NCBI GenBank assembly: GCA_014653975.1
Contig: JACWDR010000003.1
Coordinates: 1 to 64,000 of the forward strand
Reading direction: 5' to 3'
Source of the DNA: Pelagibacterales bacterium SAG-MED20
GTDB lineage: Bacteria > Pseudomonadota > Alphaproteobacteria > Pelagibacterales > Pelagibacteraceae
Length of the DNA: 64,000 nucleotides
Shown here: positions 9,769 to 18,554 of the stretch, one piece after another
Position numbering within the stretch: position 1 is the stretch's first letter
Layout: the number at the start of each line of letters is the position of its first letter
The notes under the pieces: generated by a model
The model's input: only the letters and a program-made list of their open reading frames with translations
What the model was told of the DNA's origin: nothing
The model's database searches: none
Translations under genes and position numbers: made by a program

Positions 9769-10215
9769 TTATTTAATTTCAATAATTTTTTTCTTTTTAT
9801 ATTCTGGTACAATCCTCTCACAAGCGACTGTTAAAAGACCATCTTTAAGTTCTGCACCACTTATTCTTACATCTTCTGCAATAGTAAATGATCTTGCAAA
9901 TTGTCTTTGTGAAATGCCCTTATGAATAATTTCACCATTATCGGATTTTTCATCTGATTTATTGATCTGTTTAGTTCTTACAGTTAATAAATTGTCTTCA
10001 AACTCAACTTCAACATCATTCTTATTGAAACCAGCCAAAGCAACTTCAATAGCGTAGTTATCTTTGCCTGTTTTTCTAATGTTGTAAGGTGGGTAATTAG
10101 ACTGCATGGTTAACCCTCCGTTTCCTAACATATTCTCAAATTGATCGAACATGTCATCAAACCCTATTGAAAATGGTCTTAGAGTGTTAAATATTGATAG
10201 ATCCCTACTTGTCAT
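9769..10215 (-). CDS. Hsp20/IbpA family small heat shock protein
   Basis: Alpha-crystallin domain: YPPYNIRKTGKDNYAIEVALAGFNKNDVEVEFEDNLL; start set to MTSRDLSIF after an AGGAGG SD. Confidence 0.92.
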   Translation of the reverse strand: MTSRDLSIFNTLRPFSIGFDDMFDQFENMLGNGGLTMQSNYPPYNIRKTGKDNYAIEVALAGFNKNDVEVEFEDNLLTVRTKQINKSDEKSDNGEIIHKGISQRQFARSFTIAEDVRISGAELKDGLLTVACERIVPEYKKKKIIEIK

Positions 10216-10220
10216 AGTTT

Positions 10221-10238
10221 CCTCCTTTGTTAGCAAGG
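10221..10238 (-). promoter_or_regulatory. ROSE-like RNA thermometer hairpin sequestering the hsp20 SD
   Basis: RNA CCUUGCUaacaaAGGAGG: CUUGCU opposite AGGAGG with a central G-G, as in ROSE UYGCU/AGGA elements. Confidence 0.6.
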
Positions 10239-10276
10239 TTTATTTAATAAGCCCCATTAGGCGACTTACACTTTAT

Positions 10277-10304
10277 ATTTAGGAACTAAGTTTAAAATTT
10301 CAAT
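10277..10304 (-). promoter_or_regulatory. RpoH-like promoter of hsp20
   Basis: ATTG-N17-CCTAAAT against the alphaproteobacterial RpoH consensus CTTG-N17-CYTATNT. Confidence 0.5.
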
Positions 10305-10313
10305 ATATAAAAG

Positions 10314-12389
10314 CTAAATTTTTTTAGTAATTTTTAGAGCAAAAGCATAATCTAATGCAATTTCCTCTATTGCACCATCTCTCCCAGATTTTCCTCCATG
10401 GCCTGCATTCATTTCAGTTTTTAAAAGTAATAAATTATTGTCAGTTTTATAATCTCTAAGTTTCGCAGTAAATTTTGTAGGCTCATCAAACAAAACTCTA
10501 TTGTCACTTAAACTTGTTGTAATGAATATATGAGGGTAGTCCATTTTTTTAATATTATTATATGGTGCATATGAATAGATATAGTCGAAGTGATCTTTAT
10601 TGCTTTTTGCATTTCCAAATTCATCAAACTCACCAACAGTTAAAGGTAATGAATGGTCTAAATTAGTTGTTAAAGAATCAACAAAAGGAACAGCCATTAT
10701 TATACCTAAGAATAATTCTGGTGCTTGATTAGCTACCACACCCATAAGGAGACCACCTGCAGAACCTCCCATTCCTATTATTTTATTTTTTGAAGTATAT
10801 TTATTTTTTATTAAATACTTTGCCGAAGCAATATAATCTTCAAACGTATTTTTCTTTTTAAGAAGTTTACCTTCTTTCCACCACTTCATCCCTTTTTCCA
10901 TACCACCTCTAATATGAGAGGTTACCCAAATAATATCCCTATTGATTAGACTTAATTTAGCAGCTGAAAAACTAGGACTCATTGAGCTTCCATAAGAACC
11001 ATAACCATAAAGCAATAAGTTTGCAGATCCGTTAAGTTTAGTATTTTTATGCCTTGTGATTGTAAGTGGAACCAATCTTCCATCGTGTGACTTGCACTCA
11101 ACTCTTTCAACAATATAGTCATCTGAATTATGACCAGAAGGAATAACTTGTTCTTTAACCAACTTTTTTTCTTTAGTGAGTAAGTTATATAAATAAACCC
11201 TTGATTGTGTTTTTGGTGAAGAATAACCTAAATAAATTTCATTTGTATCTTTGTTTCTCTGAACTAACGATATTCCAGGAACATAAACAATTTCATTTGA
11301 AAAAATTAATTCTTCCTCTATTCCTGTTTTAATATTTTTAACAAATAGTTTGTCTAAAGCATTAGAAGTTTCAGATCTTATTATCCAATCTTTTAAAAAT
11401 GTCAGCCCACCTATTAAAACCTCCTCTTTAGAAGCAATAAATATTTTCCAATTTGGATTTTCTAAATTTTCTGTTACATCTATTTTAAAATCCTCAGCAT
11501 TTTCATTAGTATGGTTATAAAATTTTCCATTCCAAGAATTAACTGAATAGAGCTCTCCTCTCTTTCTTTTTTTTATTAATTTAGGCCTTGGTTCTTTTTC
11601 ATTAACACTAAAATAATATTGTTCAGAGGTATTATGATCTGATGTTGTAATGAAAAAATATTTTTCATCTGAACTTAATCCAATACTAACAGTAAAAGCT
11701 TCACTTTTTTCTTCAAAAATTAATTGATCATCTTTAGTTTTTGTTCCTAATTTGTGTCTATAAATTTTTCTAGGTCTGTGATTTTCATCTAATTTTGAAT
11801 AGAATATAAATTTGTCATCTAAACTAAAAGTTATACCTCCTGATGTTTCTTCTATAATTTCAGTTACTAATTCTTTGGTATTGATATCCCTAATATGAAT
11901 TGTGTAATACTCAGAACCTTTCGTATCTAATGAATACCCAAGATACTTATCGTTAAAACTGACCTCTATATCCCCAACACCAAAATACTCCACATTGAGT
12001 TTTTGTTTTTCTTCGTCACCATTCCAGATTTCTTCAACACTATCACTCCCAATTTTTTTTCTTAGTTTAATTGAATAGTTTCCTTCAGCAGTTGTTTTAG
12101 TCCAATACTCATAATTAAAATCTCTAAAAGGTAACGACTCATCGTCTAATTTTATCCTTCCTTTAATCTCATCAAACAGTTTTTTTTGAATATTTTTAGT
12201 ATCTAGTAAATTGTGATCTGTATAAGAATTTTCATCCTCAAGATATTTTTTGACTTCTGGGTTTAGTTTTTCACTATCTTTAAGAACGTCTAAAATATCT
12301 TTTTGATGTATCCAGCTATAATTATCCTCCCATGTAGAATTATGGCAAGTTTTTATTTCTGGTTTTTTTTTTAGTTGTGGTATTTTCAT
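10314..12389 (-). CDS. ptrB: oligopeptidase B (S9 family serine peptidase)
   Basis: GYGSYGSSMSPSFS, GMGGSAGGLLMGVVANQAPELF, TEMNAGHGGKSGR. Confidence 0.92.
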   Translation of the reverse strand: MKIPQLKKKPEIKTCHNSTWEDNYSWIHQKDILDVLKDSEKLNPEVKKYLEDENSYTDHNLLDTKNIQKKLFDEIKGRIKLDDESLPFRDFNYEYWTKTTAEGNYSIKLRKKIGSDSVEEIWNGDEEKQKLNVEYFGVGDIEVSFNDKYLGYSLDTKGSEYYTIHIRDINTKELVTEIIEETSGGITFSLDDKFIFYSKLDENHRPRKIYRHKLGTKTKDDQLIFEEKSEAFTVSIGLSSDEKYFFITTSDHNTSEQYYFSVNEKEPRPKLIKKRKRGELYSVNSWNGKFYNHTNENAEDFKIDVTENLENPNWKIFIASKEEVLIGGLTFLKDWIIRSETSNALDKLFVKNIKTGIEEELIFSNEIVYVPGISLVQRNKDTNEIYLGYSSPKTQSRVYLYNLLTKEKKLVKEQVIPSGHNSDDYIVERVECKSHDGRLVPLTITRHKNTKLNGSANLLLYGYGSYGSSMSPSFSAAKLSLINRDIIWVTSHIRGGMEKGMKWWKEGKLLKKKNTFEDYIASAKYLIKNKYTSKNKIIGMGGSAGGLLMGVVANQAPELFLGIIMAVPFVDSLTTNLDHSLPLTVGEFDEFGNAKSNKDHFDYIYSYAPYNNIKKMDYPHIFITTSLSDNRVLFDEPTKFTAKLRDYKTDNNLLLLKTEMNAGHGGKSGRDGAIEEIALDYAFALKITKKI

Positions 12390-12404
12390 GAAAAAAATAA
12401 ATAT

Positions 12405-12911
12405 ATGAATATAATCATTTATACACTAATTATTTTAGGAATTAGTTATTTTCTATTGAAATTAATAGTAAATACGTCTTCCAAAAAAATATCAAAAAAC
12501 CTGAGAAAATTAATTTTTTTTGGATCAATAGGTCTAGCAGTTTTATTTGCTTTTGGTGGAAAATTTTTACTTAGCTTACCTTTGACATTATTAAGTCTTG
12601 CTATAGTTAAGTTAAAAGGATTTTCCGTTTTTCAGTTAATAGCTTTATTTAGACTTATTCAAACATTAAGAAATTCAGGAAGGTTTTCTTTTAACAAGAG
12701 TCAAAATATAAAAAATTCTTCAAGTTTATCTTTAGAGGAATCTTATAAAATTTTAAATCTCGATATAAATAAAAAAGTAACAAAAGATGAAGTTAATAAA
12801 GCATACATAAATATTCAAAAAAAAATTCATCCTGACATTTCACCAGAAACTGCTAGACTATCAACAATTGTGAATGAAGCTAAAGAAGTTGTTTTAAAAA
12901 ATATTTCCTAA
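12405..12911 (+). CDS. membrane protein with C-terminal DnaJ-like domain
   Basis: Two TM segments followed by SLEESYKILNLDINKKVTKDEVNKAYINIQKKIHPD (HPD motif). Confidence 0.75.
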   Translation: MNIIIYTLIILGISYFLLKLIVNTSSKKISKNLRKLIFFGSIGLAVLFAFGGKFLLSLPLTLLSLAIVKLKGFSVFQLIALFRLIQTLRNSGRFSFNKSQNIKNSSSLSLEESYKILNLDINKKVTKDEVNKAYINIQKKIHPDISPETARLSTIVNEAKEVVLKNIS

Positions 12912-13873
12912 TCAACAATTTTTTTAAATTGTTCAAATATTTTATTTGGATTAATTCTATCTTTACCAAGAGTATCATGTTCTACAGTAATTTCACCATC
13001 AGGAATAATTGGGTACATTTTAGGGTTATAACTTCCATACAGCAAAGGTGTATCTGCCATTAAAACGACTGTCTTAATACCTAGACCAGAAGAGAGATGT
13101 CCAAAACTTGAATCATTGCAGATAGAAATATTACAGTTTTTAATTATAGGTAGTATTTCACTTATACTTAAATTATCCAACACATGGCATTTTTCTTTTA
13201 AATTAGTTTCAAGTATTTCATGTAAAATTTTTTGTTCTTCAATGTCTTTTCCAGTAGCTAAAAAAAACTTACATTTATATCTTTCTGTAACTAAATTCAT
13301 AAAATCTATAAAAGTTTTAGCAGGAATTCTTTTAGTAGATCCAGAGCCACCTATGCCCAATAAAATATTTATTTCATTGTTATTAATTTTATATTCTAAT
13401 TTAGCATTTTCTATTAATTTGTTGTTTAGTAATATTTTAGGCTCACTTTCTGTTCTTATATTTAATTCTTTTTTTATAAAATTTTTGGCAGCATCAATTA
13501 TATGCTGATTTTTTTTTTGAAATAATGGATATTGATGAATATCTTTAATTCCAGCAGCTCTTGCGATTAAGTTAAATCTAAAAGATGAGTTAAATATAAA
13601 GATCTTATCAAAATTATATTTTTTTAAATCTTTTACAAGTTTGTAAGAGCCAATAATTCCATCATGGCGCCCTTTACTAATTTTGTTCCCTCGATCAAGA
13701 ATGATAATTTCATTTATAGTTTTATTATCTTTAAGAAACTGTATTGCTTTTGAATTTTCCTTTACTAGAATGCTGACAGGAACATTAAAATTTTTTGAAA
13801 TAGCCTCTATAAATGGTAAAAAAATTACCATATCGCCGATTCCCATTCTATTTTGTACAGCTAAAATTTTCAT
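12908..13873 (-). CDS. glycosyltransferase family 9 / heptosyltransferase-like
   Basis: MKILAVQNRMGIGDMVIFLPF, GGSGSTKRIP, CNDSSFGHLSSGLG. Confidence 0.8.
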   Translation of the reverse strand: MKILAVQNRMGIGDMVIFLPFIEAISKNFNVPVSILVKENSKAIQFLKDNKTINEIIILDRGNKISKGRHDGIIGSYKLVKDLKKYNFDKIFIFNSSFRFNLIARAAGIKDIHQYPLFQKKNQHIIDAAKNFIKKELNIRTESEPKILLNNKLIENAKLEYKINNNEINILLGIGGSGSTKRIPAKTFIDFMNLVTERYKCKFFLATGKDIEEQKILHEILETNLKEKCHVLDNLSISEILPIIKNCNISICNDSSFGHLSSGLGIKTVVLMADTPLLYGSYNPKMYPIIPDGEITVEHDTLGKDRINPNKIFEQFKKIVD

Positions 13874-13919
13874 TTTTTTATCATCTTTACTAAATCTTAA
13901 TTTTATATAAGTTTTGACA

Positions 13920-14804
13920 ATGAGTAAAATAAAAGGCATTTATGCGGCATCAATGACCCTATTTAATAAGGACTTGAGCTTAAATATTGAAAAAACTATT
14001 GGTCATGCAGAAAAAATAATTGATCAAGGCTGTCATGGAGTGGCAATTTTTGGAAGCACAGGACAATCTCAGTTGATTTCTGTGGGTGAAAAAATTGGTT
14101 TATTAAATGAGCTATCTAAAAGCCGTTATAGGGAAAAATTTTTAATAGGGACTGGGCTTAATTCTTTGAGCGAAACTATTAATCTAATGAAGGTAGCAAC
14201 ATCTTTAAAATTTAATGATTTTTTAATAATGCCCCCTGCATATTATAAATATGGTGATAAAGAAGTGATTGAATTTTACTCAAGAGTAATTCAAGCAGTG
14301 CCTAATAGTAAAATTGTTTTATATAATTTTGAAAAATTATGTGGCTATAAGTTTAGTGTAGAGTGTGTCAAAGAGCTTGTAAAAAAATACCCAGAGCAAA
14401 TTGTTGGCGTCAAAGATAGTTCCTACAACCTCTATGAACATTTAAAAATTAATAATTTTTCTGTATTGCCAGGCTCAGAGTCCAAACTTTTAAAAGGTTT
14501 GGAGCTTGGTTGTTCAGGTATTATTACCGCAACATGTAATGTAACATCTCATTTATCCAGAAAAGTGTATGACGATTTTATTGAAAATAGGGAACAAACT
14601 GCCAATGAAATGTTATGCAATGTTAGGAGCACTTTTGAAAAATTCAATTTAATATCTGGACTACATTCTTTTATGTCTGATGAAAATGAAATATATAAAA
14701 ATGTTTTACCCCCTATCAGTCTTTTAGATGAAAAGAATAAAAAACAATTAATAGAAGACCTTAATAAACTTAATTTTAAGTTAGGGCCTTTAAAGGCAGC
14801 TTAA
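13920..14804 (+). CDS. dihydrodipicolinate synthase family aldolase
   Basis: GVAIFGSTGQSQLIS, YNFEKLCGYKFS, GVKDSSYN (Schiff-base Lys). Confidence 0.85.
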   Translation: MSKIKGIYAASMTLFNKDLSLNIEKTIGHAEKIIDQGCHGVAIFGSTGQSQLISVGEKIGLLNELSKSRYREKFLIGTGLNSLSETINLMKVATSLKFNDFLIMPPAYYKYGDKEVIEFYSRVIQAVPNSKIVLYNFEKLCGYKFSVECVKELVKKYPEQIVGVKDSSYNLYEHLKINNFSVLPGSESKLLKGLELGCSGIITATCNVTSHLSRKVYDDFIENREQTANEMLCNVRSTFEKFNLISGLHSFMSDENEIYKNVLPPISLLDEKNKKQLIEDLNKLNFKLGPLKAA

Positions 14805-15998
14805 ATGTACCTTGCAAGTTTTTTAAATAAACTGTTTAAAAAGGATGGTTTTATTTTGGTAGATGCATATTCAAAGAAGTATATTATAGGTACACCAGAA
14901 AAAAAAAATCCAGTTACACTTAAGATACTAAATAAAAATCTTCATTATAAATTGATTTTACGACCAGATTTATATTTTGGTGAAGCTTATTCTGATGGTG
15001 ATATAATAATTGAAAATGGAAATCTGACAGATTTTTTAGATCTTGCTCTTATGAATATTGGAAGAAATGAATTAAATTTTTTTAGTCAAATTATGAATAA
15101 ACTTGCTGGATCGTACAGGTATTTGACGAATTTTAATTTTATTAAAAAGTCTAAAATGAACGTTGCTCATCACTATGATCTCTCTGATGAATTATATGAT
15201 TTATTTTTAGATCCTAAAAGACAATATTCATGTGGATATTTTAAAACTGAAAATGATACATTAGAAAATGCACAAAATAATAAAATTCAACATATAATAA
15301 AGAAATTAAATATACAACCAAATCAAAAAGTTCTTGATATTGGGTGTGGATGGGGATCTCTAGCTATCGATATTGCTAGAAGTGCAAACTGTGAAGTAAC
15401 AGGAATAACATTATCTAAAAACCAATTCGATTATTGTGTAAATAAAGCTAAAGAACTTAATTTAGAAAATCAAGTCACATTCAAGCTTGAGGATTATCGT
15501 GAGTTAAATGAAAAATTTGATAGAATAGTAAGCGTTGGTATGTTTGAGCATGTAGGTCGAAAATTTTATAAGAAATTTTTCAAAAAAATCGAGTCATTAC
15601 TTAATAGTGATGGCGTTTCATTAATCCACACAATAGGCTCAGTTAACCCACCTAGAGATCCACATCCATGGATAACAAAGTACATTTTTCCAGGAGGATA
15701 TACACCTAGTTTAAGTGAAGTAACTACACCTATTGAAAAAGCAGGCTTAATAGTATCAGATGTTGAGGTATTAAAACTTCATTATTCACACACTTTGAAG
15801 CACTGGAAAGAAAATTGTATAAAAAATAAAGAAAAAATAATTGAAATGTTTGATGAAAGATTTTTTAGAATGTGGGAATTTTACTTAACAGGCTGTGAAA
15901 TTGCTTTTAAATGGGGAGATCAGGTTGTGTATCAGTTTCAATTAACAAAAAATTATTCATCTACACCAACTACAAGAGACTATATTTATCAACAATAA
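14805..15998 (+). CDS. cyclopropane-fatty-acyl-phospholipid synthase family methyltransferase
   Basis: AHHYDLSDELYDLFLDPKRQYSCGYF, VLDIGCGWGSLAIDIA. Confidence 0.92.
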   Translation: MYLASFLNKLFKKDGFILVDAYSKKYIIGTPEKKNPVTLKILNKNLHYKLILRPDLYFGEAYSDGDIIIENGNLTDFLDLALMNIGRNELNFFSQIMNKLAGSYRYLTNFNFIKKSKMNVAHHYDLSDELYDLFLDPKRQYSCGYFKTENDTLENAQNNKIQHIIKKLNIQPNQKVLDIGCGWGSLAIDIARSANCEVTGITLSKNQFDYCVNKAKELNLENQVTFKLEDYRELNEKFDRIVSVGMFEHVGRKFYKKFFKKIESLLNSDGVSLIHTIGSVNPPRDPHPWITKYIFPGGYTPSLSEVTTPIEKAGLIVSDVEVLKLHYSHTLKHWKENCIKNKEKIIEMFDERFFRMWEFYLTGCEIAFKWGDQVVYQFQLTKNYSSTPTTRDYIYQQ

Positions 15999-16024
15999 AT
16001 TGATAAATCATAAGTTCTTAAAGT

Positions 16025-17251
16025 ATGAAAAAAATAAAAAAAAAATCATTAACAAAAAAATCCTTTAAGAAGAAACGGGTTAAAAAAAAATCAATTAAAA
16101 AGAGACCAATTAAAAGAAATCTAATTAAAAAGAGACCAATTAAAAGAAATCTAATTAAAAAGAGACCAATTAAAAGAAATCTAATTAAAAAGAGACCAAT
16201 TAAAAAGAGAACAGCTAAAATATCTTTAGTTAAAAAAGTAACAACAAAAAATAAAGAAAGTCTAATATCAAAAATAATTGATCTACAACATTTATTAAAA
16301 CCCAAATTCAATTTAAAAATCAATTTTAGTTTAGAAAAATATATTCAAGGATTTTTTGATATGATTGCGAATACGATTTTGGATTATAAGATATTGAAAG
16401 CAGAAGATAAACGAAAAAGAAAATTAGATGAAATTGAAAAAAAACAAAAAGAAAAAATATTATTTCAAAAACAAAAATTGCAAGAAGAAGAACTTCAAAC
16501 CAAGCTTAAAGAAAAAGCTTTAAAAGCAGAAATCAGATTAGAAAAAGAAAGAACAAAAGATATAAAGTTATTTTTGAGAAAAGAACAAGCTCTACTTCGG
16601 ATTGAGCAAGCGGAAAGGCAAAAACAATTTTTAAAACAATTACAATTAAATAAACAAATTGAAAAATTTAGAATAAGAGAAGTTAAAGAACTGGAGAAAC
16701 TTGAAAGAATTTCATTAAGAGAAAAAAGAGATGACTATGCTGGACTTCAAGAAAGAATTGAAAAACTTAAGGATAAATATAGAATCATAAGAGATCAAAA
16801 AATAAGAGAGAGAGTCGAGGCCTTAGGTGTCAAAATCCAAGGTGATGAAGATAGAGAAACATTATTACAAAAAGAAAAAGACTATACAATCGCAAGACAA
16901 AAAATTGAGCTTTCTTTAGAAAGTTTTTATAGAAGTGCAAGTAGCTTAGTTTTTCAACTTAACAAACGACATGTAACTAGGCATATGTCTATTTTTAGAT
17001 GTATTGATAGAAGATTTGAAACTGGAGAGATATTTATTAAGTGGGACGAGGCAGCAGACGAGGAGTGGCTGCTTTTAATTTATATAAAAAATAATTCTCC
17101 AGATGAAGGAATAGTAATTGAGGATAAATCAAATTTAGAGAAAAATTCTTCATATGAATTTAAATCTAATGAAATATTTAAGGCATCAGACTTAATGGTT
17201 GACTCACTGACGCAATTAATTGCAAGTAAAAGAGCAAAAAAGATTAGTTAA
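16025..17251 (+). CDS. Lys/Arg-rich repeat plus coiled-coil hypothetical protein
   Basis: Long ORF with N-terminal (KK)RPIKRNLI repeats, coiled coil and a distinct C-terminal domain. Confidence 0.7.
   Translation: MKKIKKKSLTKKSFKKKRVKKKSIKKRPIKRNLIKKRPIKRNLIKKRPIKRNLIKKRPIKKRTAKISLVKKVTTKNKESLISKIIDLQHLLKPKFNLKINFSLEKYIQGFFDMIANTILDYKILKAEDKRKRKLDEIEKKQKEKILFQKQKLQEEELQTKLKEKALKAEIRLEKERTKDIKLFLRKEQALLRIEQAERQKQFLKQLQLNKQIEKFRIREVKELEKLERISLREKRDDYAGLQERIEKLKDKYRIIRDQKIRERVEALGVKIQGDEDRETLLQKEKDYTIARQKIELSLESFYRSASSLVFQLNKRHVTRHMSIFRCIDRRFETGEIFIKWDEAADEEWLLLIYIKNNSPDEGIVIEDKSNLEKNSSYEFKSNEIFKASDLMVDSLTQLIASKRAKKIS
16101..16206 (+). repeat. 30-bp perfect tandem repeat, about 3.5 copies
   Basis: agagaccaattaaaagaaatctaattaaaa at 16101, 16131, 16161 and partial at 16191. 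Confidence 0.95.
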
Positions 17252-17793
17252 ACGCTCTTTTCCTTAATTAATTTTTGAATTACAGGTATCAGTTCACCAC
17301 TTTTAAATGAAGGATATATCTTCAAAGCTTTTTTTAGACTCAAGATGGCTTTTTCATATTCTTGAAGTTTAATAAAAATTCTTGCTTGTCCAGACAATGC
17401 CCCAAAATGTCTAGACTCAATATTTAAAACTACATTAATATCATCTAATGATCTTGTGTATTGTTTCATTAAAAAAAACAAAGTTGCTCTTTTATTCCAA
17501 GCTTCTGACCAGTCAGGGTCAGTTTTTAGAATATTATTAAAAACCTTTAGTGCATAATCATATTGTCCATATTCCATAAGTTCTGTTCCAAATTCAAGTT
17601 TTTCAGTTAACCCATCATCTATTGGATGTTCATGCCAAAGGTTCCATATTTTTTTTTCTAATAATGCTGCAGTTTTAGAGTTATTAATCTTTTCTAATTG
17701 ATCAAAAAGCCTATTTAATTTATTTTTTTGGTCAATATTTTCAGAGTTTGAAGAAGTAAAAAATAAAAAAAATATTAATATTAAAACTTTCAT
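17248..17793 (-). CDS. TPR-repeat secreted protein
   Basis: Signal peptide; YDYALKVFNNILKTDPDWSEAWNKRATLFFLMKQYTRSLDDINVVL. Confidence 0.8.
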   Translation of the reverse strand: MKVLILIFFLFFTSSNSENIDQKNKLNRLFDQLEKINNSKTAALLEKKIWNLWHEHPIDDGLTEKLEFGTELMEYGQYDYALKVFNNILKTDPDWSEAWNKRATLFFLMKQYTRSLDDINVVLNIESRHFGALSGQARIFIKLQEYEKAILSLKKALKIYPSFKSGELIPVIQKLIKEKSV

Positions 17794-17818
17794 TTAATTA
17801 ATATAATTCATATTAAAA

Positions 17819-18112
17819 ATGTTCTCAAGTACACTTACATTGATAATACTATATTTAATTTTTAGATATATCGTAGCATGGATAGAATATTATAATAATA
17901 CAGATGATAGGTTACAAAAATCAGTGTGGAGATATTCTTATGATTATCCTGTTATTGGTAAAAGAGATATATCTGATTTAGATGATAAAAATTTTGTAAG
18001 ATTAAGAAGGTTTAGAAATTTAATTGTTACCCTTATGTACTGTACAGTATTTATTTTTTTTGTTGTTTTTATGTCTTTTACAAGCCATTTGTTAATATTA
18101 ATCTTAAATTAA
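17819..18112 (+). CDS. small membrane protein of unknown function
   Basis: 97-aa ORF with N- and C-terminal TM segments. Confidence 0.55.
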   Translation: MFSSTLTLIILYLIFRYIVAWIEYYNNTDDRLQKSVWRYSYDYPVIGKRDISDLDDKNFVRLRRFRNLIVTLMYCTVFIFFVVFMSFTSHLLILILN

Positions 18113-18459
18113 TTTTTACGGATTTGTTTTTTATTTTTTTGATACAAAAAAAAAGCTATTATTTCATAAAAAAATGAAAATATTTGAAAAATTATTGGAA
18201 TTTTAAAAAATGTATAAAGAAATTTGTATTTAGGAATTTTTTTCCAAACAAGTAAAAAAGCTTTTGCTCCCTCAAATACCTGACCATCTTCCTCTACATG
18301 CAGTCTTCTCAAAAGAGTTTTATTGTCTTTTAAAGTGTTTTTTTCTGCAATTATATTATTAGTAATATCCACCCACTCAATTTCTTTGATATTCTGTTTT
18401 TTATAGAGATTTATCTCAGCCCTACAAATTTTACAGGATTCATTGTAATAAACTTTCAT
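18109..18459 (-). CDS. DCC/DUF393 thiol-disulfide-like protein
   Basis: VYYNESCKICRAEINLYKK CxxC near the N-terminus. Confidence 0.75.
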   Translation of the reverse strand: MKVYYNESCKICRAEINLYKKQNIKEIEWVDITNNIIAEKNTLKDNKTLLRRLHVEEDGQVFEGAKAFLLVWKKIPKYKFLYTFFKIPIIFQIFSFFYEIIAFFLYQKNKKQIRKN

Positions 18460-18554
18460 AAATTATTTTTTGTAAAATTATTAAAAATCAATTAGTTTGT
18501 ACATGTGCTAATTTCAACAATTGATAAAATCCTTATAAATAGTAACTTATTTCT

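Noticed and set aside
16018-16323. Minus-strand hydrophobic repeat ORF (LIGLFLIRFL repeats)
   Set aside because: Antisense shadow of the Lys/Arg-rich repeat gene; A-rich Lys codons read as hydrophobic codons on the other strand
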